This document shows, one piece after another, positions 54,751 to 64,000 of a stretch of 64,000 bases of DNA. Position numbers and translations under genes: made by a program. The stretch's first letter is position 1; the number at the start of each line of letters is the position of its first letter. This DNA comes from Penelope pileata (lineage: Eukaryota; Chordata; Aves; Galliformes; Cracidae): NCBI GenBank assembly GCA_013396635.1, contig WBMW01004027.1, positions 255,461 to 319,460 on the forward strand. Direction: 5' to 3'. The notes beneath the pieces were generated by a model. That model searched no databases. It saw nothing but the letters and a program-made list of their open reading frames with translations, and was not told where the DNA came from.

Positions 54751-57700
54751 GTCCAGTCTGTCACATCTCATGACCTGGTTTCATTACTGTGAGGAGGCAG
54801 TAACAGGGTATTTAAAGTCTTTCAGTGTCAGATGATGTGATAAAGCTGACTGCCTCCAGGCACCGTGGCACAAAGAACGTTACAGGTGACAGTGGTAGAT
54901 GGAAAAATGAAGTTGAGTGAAAGATGTGCCCTTTAGAGTATGTACTGGAAAAAAAATCAGATGAGTAACCTGAACTCCTCAATGGAAACCCTACTTACCC
55001 TGGGAAACACAGACCAAAGTCTCAAGACAGACTTGTGGCAGGTCCATAGTTACAATCTAAATAATATATTTAACAATATAATAATAATTTTCTGTAACCA
55101 GCCTGGAGCAGACAAGGAACACACTGGGGTTAGGGGTGAGGGAGCAATATCTCTACTCCAGAATATACCACTGTGGTGGGTCTTTGTGAATAGAAAAGAG
55201 ATTTTTGTGTCCTTGTGCTGCTCCCAGACCCAACCCCTCTGACCCACCCATCTTACCAAAGGACTCCTGGCTGTTGATGTCTTCTTGCTCTCACACTGCT
55301 CTGCTTGGCACACAGCTCTGAAGGGCTGAAAACCAATTGCCTGCAGTGCCTCTAGGCCTCTGCTCAGAAGATACTAATGGTGGTTAGCTTAGCACCCTCA
55401 CACATTCGATACCTGTCTGCTGAATGAGCCTTGACTGTGCCCAAAAGAGTCGGAATCCAAACCAGGTCGATGGACAAGATCATCCCAAGAAGGTGGAGAG
55501 GTGCTCCAGTGCCAGGGGGTGGCTGGAAAGCTCTTTGTGGCATGTGTGGGTCCAGAGAGGAGAAAGGGAGGTGTATGGGGAGAGAAAGGCCATGGGAACA
55601 GCGCGGGGCAAGGCTCAAAGCGACAGGGCTGCCTGTCTGCTGGCTAGGTGCCTGCCATTCGTCCTGATGGGAGCTGGTGATACAGCAAAGCTCTTTCTCT
55701 CTTTTGTGTTATTCAGACAGATACAGTGTGTCTTTGGTTGCCATATACAATTAATTTCAGATCTGATGCCAGAGGATATTCGATACAAGATCTAAACAAC
55801 CATATGTGTAAATTCATAGTGCTGTCTGTGCTGGAACATGTTGTATGACTTTGAATCTTACTGCAGGTTAGTGCCATCAGATATAGCTTAACAAAATCAA
55901 ATGCAACACACCCAGCTAAAGAAAAGATGTGACATCTTTGCTGTAAAGCTAAAAGAAAGCTATCCAAGTGGGAACAAATCACAATTTGGCAAAGCCTCAA
56001 TCAGCTCGGCGGAAGCTCAGCATGTGTAGTACACAAGTACTCCAGCACCCAGCCCAATTCAGAGTAGATGGACAGAATTCCCAGAGTAGAAAAAGAAAGG
56101 AGGCTTTGGCAGTAAGGCACTTGAGATAACATTATTCTTGATCTTGCCTGAGATTCACCCTCTGCTTGGAGGCTGGGAACACCTCTCCTGTATCCATCAG
56201 TCTACCTAATGAGGCTCCTGCCTCCAGCTCTGCGGTGTCTCCCTTCCTTCACAGGGGGTAGCACTGCAATTCTCATTCTGTAAAACTTTTTCTTCATAGG
56301 GCATTCATGGGGCAACTTGCAGATAATGTGCTCACAGGGAGGGCTGCCTGCTGTCAGATGGGAGAGCTCTTATGTTCCCTGTGCACACTTACCCCAGATA
56401 TCTGGGATGGACTCTGCATCCATGGTGATGAGCAAATTCTCTCGCAATTGAAGATGTTGGAACCCTAACATGTTTCAGTACACACAGCCATCCCAGTGTC
56501 TCCTCATAGTTATTTCTGCGTTCCCTGTGTGTATTTGGCCATTGATGGAGGGATAAGTTTCTGTAGATTAAATACTGAAATCTGCTCATGAAGAAATGAG
56601 GGTAGTCAAAATGCCCTATGATTTCCAGATCACTTCAATTTCCTTCCTCTGCTTTTCCAAGCATACTTTCAACTGTTTGCCCATCCCATAATGGGAGGTA
56701 GCATAGTCCCTGCAAAAACCCAGTGGCGTGTGATGGAGCAGGTGCCTTCAAAATGATTCTATTCTATTCTACCAAATGATCATTTGATGCACAGGACATG
56801 AAAATACGGAGGAGAGATGCTGAAACATGCCCAGTGGATGTGAGCACACAGCCGATGCTGTGCGGTATTTTGGTGACCTTAATAAAGGCTCAGGACTTCC
56901 TGTCAGTCATTGACATGGAGAAACCTGTGGACATATGCCATGCCTGGCCCTACAAAATTAACTCAATTGGTTGTGATCCTGCCACACCTGAACAGCCTGC
57001 AACGTTTTTTTGGAGATAAACTACAGAATCATCTCTTCCATTACAGTGGAGAATGGAATTTCTAGCATTGGGTTTCACGCTGGGATGTTCAGGAGATTCA
57101 TCTCACCATCAGTGTGGATTTCTGGGTTATGATAGAGCATTAGCCATGTCGCAGCATCCCTTAGAATTTGTGTGGGAATGTTATTGCAAAATGAAAGCTG
57201 TCAGTGAGGCCACTGTAGAGATGGATGAACATAGGAAGGGTGGCCATGATGTGATGAAAAATATGTGTTGCTACAAGTGATCAGATGGTTTGACATCTTT
57301 TACTGCATGAGCAGCTCTCCAAAGCCCCCAGCCACCTTCTCAATTCACAGGCATTTCTTTTTGTTAGGTAAATGAGAGTTTGACTGTTCCTCTGCTGCTT
57401 CACCATTACGGGAACTTTCACACCCAGAGCAATTTTGTGGTCAGAGCACTGGGCTAGTAAGCAGAAAATTAAGTTAAGTCGTGGCTTTGGAATAGATGCC
57501 TACATGCCTATGAGTCAACTCCCCGTTTAGAAAACGAAGATATTGATACTTTCTTATTTCTGTTGATTATCTTCTGTTCTTATCCCTGAGGGCCAATGTA
57601 AGGACAGTCTCTGGTTCCAAACAGAGCCATCACAGGGGGAGATCTGATTTTGCTCAGACCCCATGGCCACAGCTGTACCCCCTCCCTCCTCCTGCACAGC

Positions 57701-60700
57701 AGGTAGGTTCCTCTGCTGCCTGATGATGGTTGCTCCTTCACTGAGATGTGGTCCAAAGATTCTGAGACAGCATTTTGTCGCTGGGAGGTTACTGCCCACA
57801 ACTGATGCTCCTGCTGAGAGCCAGAGCTTCTCACCAGGCCAGAAATATAATTTTATTGGTTAAAATACATAGGGTTTGTAAAAATGTATTATTTGTTCAG
57901 TGCTAGGCACAAAGCAAAGACAAGGGACTTTCACACTGTAGGTGTCTGGTCACAAATGAAAGATTTTTCTGTACAAGAGAGGATCTTGTGCACATTCAAC
58001 ACACAAAAGGGACTTCTGACAGCTCCCCTTGAGAAGTGTATAGCCTCCCTTCCCAAGAAGTTCACTGGGACAGTAAGATGACCGCCTATGATTTTAGTAA
58101 ACCCTGTGGATATTATTTTGCATGCAGCTTGGCAAATGTTGAAAGAATTAGCCTGCCCATCCTGCTCCTTACAATTTTGTTAATGATTTGGTACAAAACA
58201 CACGTGCAGGACAGAGGGAAAATCAACGTGGAGAGCTGAGTAAAATGCAGTAAAATGCAGGTAACATATAGCTATGGATAAATAGCTGTTGTGGTGTCTA
58301 AGGACTTGCAGAGAACACACTCCTTATTCAAAAGCTCCTTATTTCCACCTTCAACTGACCCCACTGGTCATCTGCTGATTGTTGCAGCTTTCACAGGTAA
58401 CAGAGTAGTAAATCTCAACTCCGGGAGGTGGCATCTGAAGACACCACCATGTCCTTCCCATCTGTGTTGTCTACAGGGGAAAGCTCTAATTACAAACCTG
58501 AGTCCAGACACAGAGGAACTCACCCCTGGATATCAGAGCCTGAAAGATCTTTGGGCAAAGTCAGCATTTCCTTTGAAAATAAATAGACTTGGAAAATAAA
58601 AAAGGAATCTTCAGTCTTATGAAATTGTGAAAATCAATATAATCCTACTGTTCAACAGACCTTCAGCATACATGTGTACTCAGTCCTGTGCCATGGACGT
58701 GTGTTTGCATATTCTCTCATTTTCAGACTCTTTTTTTCCTGGTGGTGATGATGTAGTACTAAGTGAAAATTCTGTTTTCCAACACATTCATTATTGTTCT
58801 AAAAAGAATTTTCATTTAGCCATCCTCGAGATGATGCAGGCTTCATTCACAACAGATATGTAAACACATTTTTGGTTGCATGACTCACCGCTGAACTTTT
58901 AACTGTATATATTTTTAATCATGATTGTGTCAAGATTAGAGACAAATTATACAGTATTTCTTCTGTTCTTTGGGGTATCGGTAATTCTGACAATCATTTA
59001 CATATCTACATTCACTATATTTCTACATGCAGACTGAATGCTGTAGGACTTAGATATGTATCATGTAGCATCTCTGGTGAACTGCACATTTTTGAAACCC
59101 CTAATGAGGGTACGTGGAGATCAGTGATTACTAGCTACTAAAAACCTCAGGTTTTTTGAAGTTATATACACTAGAATTCCACAGGCTGTTCAATGACTGT
59201 GTATATGTGCTGCTGCCACAGCAAGGACAGTTTGACAGCAAATAACAGTTCTTATTAAAATATTATAACTTGGTATCCCTGTCCAAAAACTATTTTCCTC
59301 TTCTCAAATGGATCTTCAGAGTCCAAATGCTGTGATGAATGCTATTAGGAAGACGACATTACAATTCTGCTGCTACTTCTGTTGCCATTGACGGTACTTG
59401 AGGGCACGTGGACCAAACATGGATGGACTTCTCTGACAATAAACACAGGACACTTACCAAGTAACAGGCAGAATCTGCTCCACGTCAGAAATTGTTATGT
59501 GTGGAAGGCAGTGGCGGCAGTAACTGCTTGTGATCACATCTGCTGGGTGGGTAGCACGGAGCTGTGCTTCGTGCAGTGCAGTTCTCAACATCCCCATGGA
59601 GGGGGACTCCTCTTGGGGGCTGATTTTGTAACAGAGAAGATTGGTAACCTCCTCTCTGTTGAGAGCTTAAACTATTTCTGCTTTTGCTCTTTCTGCAGTT
59701 CCCATGGTAAAGAAGTACAAGTGCTTTCTGCTGAAAAAATGTGATTCATTAATCGCATTTCCCCATAACTACCCAAGAAATTCCTCAGCATTCTTCTGGC
59801 TGACAGCTTTCCTACCTTCCACTCAAGGGCTCTGTCAGCACTTGGCAAGCAGGAGGCATTCACCTCTTGTGATCTTTCTCCCTAACACAGCCTTTGCAAG
59901 GACTTTACTCCCACCAGCAAGCCTCAGTGCTGGGTGTCTGATGCGGGGCTCCCAAACTTCTCCAAGTCACCTGGTCCCAGGGAGCTGCAAATTGAATTGG
60001 TGTCGGCATGTCTACAGGTCAGATCTGTGATTTGAGACTGATTCTAGACTTCCAAGATTGAGGGCTGTGCCTTTAATGGTTCTTTCATATTTTTAACAAG
60101 GTGCAGAGGTAACTTTTCCACCACAGTGAGTTACACCAGTGCCCAACTGCAGAGCAAGGAGGAAGCATCGAAACACACAAACATGCACTGGGTGTGACTT
60201 TTGTGTGACAATGACATGCTGTGTGCCCGGGCTGCTCTGTCACCCTGAGAACCAAAACCTGGATGCTAAATTTTGGCCAGGGCTGAGGAGAAGGGTGAAG
60301 CCATGGGGCTGCAAGCGCAGCAGTCACCACTAGCCCTGCATTCCCAGTCCCAGGAGATGTGAAGGGGGCTGTGCTATGCTGGGAAATATACAGCTCAGGG
60401 GCTGCAGAGCTCACCAGAGACCTGAAGGAGTTTCTCCCCTAGCAGGGAAAGGAAGGGTGAGTGTAAGGACTGTTTGAATCTTGCGATTACTATTCTTTTG
60501 CTAATGTGCTCCACACTGTTCTCTTTATAAATTACTGAATTATCCTTAGGAACAAAAGGTATTAGGGTCCTGCAAGCTTCTCTCAGTTTGTGGTAGGACT
60601 AATTCATTAATGTGGCTCCAACAGGAATGTGTGCAATGTTCTTTCTAATTGGACATGACTGGTCAAGAATGACTCGGCCTCCATCCAGATCACACTGTCA

Positions 60701-63700
60701 CTTATGCTGTATAATAAGCTACTACTACTGGCCCATGAATCAATTTTTAAACAATCTCCAGTAATGAACTTGGACGGCCCATTGTTGTTGACAAAGAAAT
60801 GCACAGTCCCGCTATTGTCAAGGGGCTCAATTATGGGTTCTTGCTGATAAAATAGAGGAGAGGGGAGAGGGGAGGGCGGTCTGCGGACAGTAGTGACAGA
60901 CTGAAAGAAGTGTTTCATCTCCAGGGTCCTTACTGAGAATGACAAGCCAAAAGGTCAGTTTCATAGAGGTTTAACTTGAAATGTCTGAGGACAAAAAAGG
61001 CATCTGGAATCATTAGGAAATGTGAAGTTTGACTTGCACCATTGGAAATCCTTAATATATTATTTTAACTGTAGATCTGACAAACTCTTTGCCCACTGGG
61101 TGGGAAAAAGAGGTTAAGGGAAGTAAAACCTTTATATTTATCCAGTGGGAAGGAATAAAAAGGTTAATTTTAGTAACTCTGGGAAGAGTCTGTGGGGAAA
61201 CTGTCAATGTTTCAGCCCATTCGCCATTGTCCTGAGCCAGCGGAGTCAATGCAGGGAGCAGGAGAGGCTGCTGCCGGCTCTGGCTGCTGGATGCCGGGCT
61301 CCAAACGTTTTCCCCTCAAATAACCTCATCAGTCACTGAAATGCCAGAGTGCTGCCCAGTTCCTCCTGCCTGAAGCAGCCTCGCCAGCACGGCGATGCTG
61401 CGCCTCTTCTTCTCACTTTGTTCAGGGTTACTCGCACGTTACCGGAATTCCCTGAGCCCTCCAGCATAAAAAATAAAATAAATTTATCTGTTTTGGTTCC
61501 AGCAAGCTGGGTCTGGTGTGGTAAAACACGCTTGCAATACACTTTCCAGTTGACCAACACCTTACAAAGCGAGCTCCTTGTCACCGCACTGCCAACTCTT
61601 ATTTTAAAGCTTTAAAAATATCACGCTAAGTCAGAAATTTGGTTCCAAGGTTCTTCCAGTGGTAGAGTGCCATGGGTTATACACACCCAAATTAAAAAAC
61701 AAAAACAAAAACAAAAAAACTGGTGTAAACTTACAAAGGAATATGTGCATTTGGCCCACGGGTCAAAACCTTCTCCCTTTCGTGGTGATTTTGCAACAGC
61801 ACCTGAGTAGAAGGGCAAAGGGCAGTGAGTGACTGCCACGTATTTCCCAGGCAGATGAGTCACCTCTCCACCTGGATAAGACTCTTAGTCACCATTCCCC
61901 AGCCACAAAGCAGGGCAGCCTTGGTGCACTTGAAGATGCACTTGATCAAGAGCGGTGGGTGAGATTTAACCAAGAGTAGGGGCTGGCAGCCCACCTATGT
62001 TCTACAGTGAAGTGGGGAATCGAGCCAAGGCTCTTCCAGAGCTGGTAAGAACTTGGACATGCACAGCTAAATCCTAGGAGAAGGTGGAGTTTGAGCCACA
62101 CCTGCCGCTGTGAAGGCTGCTGGGGCTTGTCTGGCAGATGGGCTCATCTCTTCAGGCAGTCCTTCCAAATGCCTTCGGTAGAAAGGAATGGGAAGGTGCT
62201 GAGGACATCATGCTCAGCACACCCCAACACCAGCTTGAATCAAAGATAGGTGTTCCAGAGCCACACACAGGGAGCTGGTGGAGCTTGTAGTGCAGGCACT
62301 TCATGAGAAAGCAGGGAAAAGCCTAATGTGGAAGCATGTAGGTTGGCGTTGTCGACTTTCTACTGTTGTTCAGACTTAGCATGGGTGAAAAAGCCTCCTG
62401 GGGAATTAGTAGTACTGGGACCAAGGCCGGGGAGACCCTTGGCAGAGGAAGGTGCTAGGCAACAGACTGCAAGGACTTTGGAAACACAAGCTGTCACTGC
62501 TGAGATGCGTCCCTAGGGCTAGGTCCAGTCTAGTGGCACTCCCTTACTGGATTCCCAAAACAGACAATTTGCAGATGGTTCTCAAGTTTCTCAAGAAAAT
62601 AAATTTTCCTCTCCCTGTTCACCCAACTGGTAAGAAAACCCTTTTTTTCCTCCCCAACAATGTTCCCTCCTGTGAATACACCTTGACCTCTGGTGCTAAT
62701 GGTCTGTGATTCACCGGGCAGGAATGCATCCCTACCTCCAAACACTGGGCTCTGGTTTGCCCACTTCTCCCTGGGCTGAAATGAAGAAGCCAGCAAAGGA
62801 AAAGGACCTGAGCCCAACTAGAAAGTGAGGAAATGTGGGATGAAGGGCTACAAGCATGGTAAGTGAGCGCTGGTTTTCCATGGACCTACTTGTTTTGGTC
62901 ATCAGAGAGCTAAAGAGAGCCCTCGAGCCTACCAGGTAGTGTTTTGAAAGCCCTCCTGCCCTGGACAAGCTGCATTGCAACTGCCCTGAACCCCAGGACA
63001 GAGCCAGATGTCCTGGTGGAGGTGAAGCAGCCATCGACCAAGGTCTCCAAAGGGGCCGAGTGGAGCAAAAGGGTCTCAGGAGCTGGAGCTATTTGGGCAC
63101 TGGATGAAAACCCTCTACTTACACAGCCAGAGACCGCAGGGGCCGTGCTCAGTGACTGCCTCAAGTCTGGGCAACCCCGTCTGTTCCCATCAGGAGGCCC
63201 AGGCGGTAAATTGGGCCCTGAATATATAATTAAGCAAAGGGCACCATCCTGAAGCCAAGGTTCACGCTGGTCTGTTGTGGCTGGGGTGGGAACAGCCCTT
63301 TGCAAATCAGTCTCAGGATGTTGCTCCTAGTCAGCTGGAAACTTGGTAGCTCCACTCCATAAAAGCTGGATCTAACGCTTCAGCTCCCCAGCTGGCTTCG
63401 GCATCCTGACCGGCACGCAATTCTGTGGCTTGCTTTTCTGCACGACAGTCTGGAAACCTTCCTTGAGAGCCTCTTGTTTGCTAGCTGCCAGGATTTGCCA
63501 TGCAGATTCTTGCCAAAGGGATAATATAAACAAAGCATAATGTCAAGTTTCCCACACAAGTAAGATGATCTATTAGCACTGCACTTTGTACTAATTATTG
63601 CACAGTGGGTGGGGGCTTGTGAAAGGAGATTTATGCATTCAGCTAGCCTCACTTTTATTATTTGTAAGTACTTTTTGGCAAGGAATGAGCGAGATATGTA

Positions 63701-64000
63701 TTTTATTGTTACGCTGTTGCAAACATCCTAATCTTCCGCACTCATTAAAACCTCATAACAAATAGTAAGAATGATATATTGCAGCCACAGCAAACGTCTC
63801 ATTCATCCCCAGGTCAGGGGGAGGGGGCCGAGATGCAGGGGTGAGGGAGAATGGGAGAGATGGGAATGTGGTTTTTTGGGCCATGGGCATCTTCTCAGCA
63901 TACAAAGGTCCGGGTGCCCCAAGGGTAGAAGTAAGATGTTGGAGATGGAGAGCTCTGTGGTAAGTCACCATGGAGTAAGGAGGACGCTGCTGGCCCAGAG
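54751..64000. other. Non-coding stretch to the window end
   Basis: No exon with splice sites or recognisable protein motif. Small repeats only: 'taaaatgcag' twice at 58241-58260 and an (AAAAAC)n run at 61695-61719. The interval 58,870-59,300 is AT-rich. The last 500 bp (63,480-63,780) are AT-rich and repeat-free and may hold a conserved element, but nothing definite is visible. Confidence 0.45.
61695..61719 (+). repeat. (CAAAAA)n microsatellite
   Basis: Three to four copies of the hexanucleotide. Confidence 0.9.

Noticed and set aside
1..64000. CRISPR arrays, bacterial operons, tRNA or rRNA genes, full endogenous retroviruses
   Set aside because: No spaced direct-repeat array, no tRNA-like A/B box with cloverleaf, no rRNA sequence and no paired long terminal repeats were recognised.

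Overview
This is vertebrate nuclear DNA, most likely from a galliform bird (chicken or a close relative). The interspersed repeats are nearly all CR1 LINE tails of the chicken type: AATCATAGAATCA or ATTCTATGATT ends next to the 'GGTTGGAAAAGACC' and 'GGCAGCCTGTTCCAGTG' blocks. Coding sequence is sparse and split by GT/AG introns, and there is no prokaryotic organisation.

Two genes can be supported. (1) On the minus strand, 12685 to 6102, five phase-compatible exons encode the 3' part of a ciliary/sperm-type protein that I assign, with moderate confidence, to TEX37 (SPMIP9). (2) On the plus strand, 31996 to about 36034, lies a two-exon forkhead gene of the FOXI family, best read as FOXI3. As I remember the human map (2p11.2), FOXI3 and TEX37 are neighbours and diverge head to head. 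The same arrangement is seen here, and this is the main reason for preferring FOXI3 over FOXI1 or FOXI2.

Layout: 1-6.1 kb, non-coding with CR1 copies and a poly-T assembly gap; 6.1-12.7 kb, TEX37-like gene; 12.7-30.7 kb, non-coding spacer with CR1 copies, a decayed non-CR1 LINE carrying a recognisable reverse transcriptase (about 22.5-24 kb, minus strand), and possible conserved regulatory stretches; 30.7-31.1 kb, a long polypurine tract; 31.9-36.0 kb, FOXI3, whose GC-rich exon 1 is visibly misassembled (gap, single-N joins, duplicated forkhead fragment) and whose intron holds a minisatellite and a CR1; 36-64 kb, a gene desert with CR1 fragments, simple repeats and candidate enhancers.

The two genes have no obvious shared function: FOXI3 is a developmental transcription factor (otic/placodal ectoderm, pharyngeal arches), and TEX37 is a structural sperm/axonemal protein. 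The noncoding DNA between and beyond them is a plausible place for FOXI3 enhancers. I saw no previously undescribed defence or regulatory system. The less ordinary observations are the reverse-transcriptase fossil, the in-frame 43-codon duplication in the FOXI3 N-terminus and the assembly faults around it. All calls were made by eye, without database searches.
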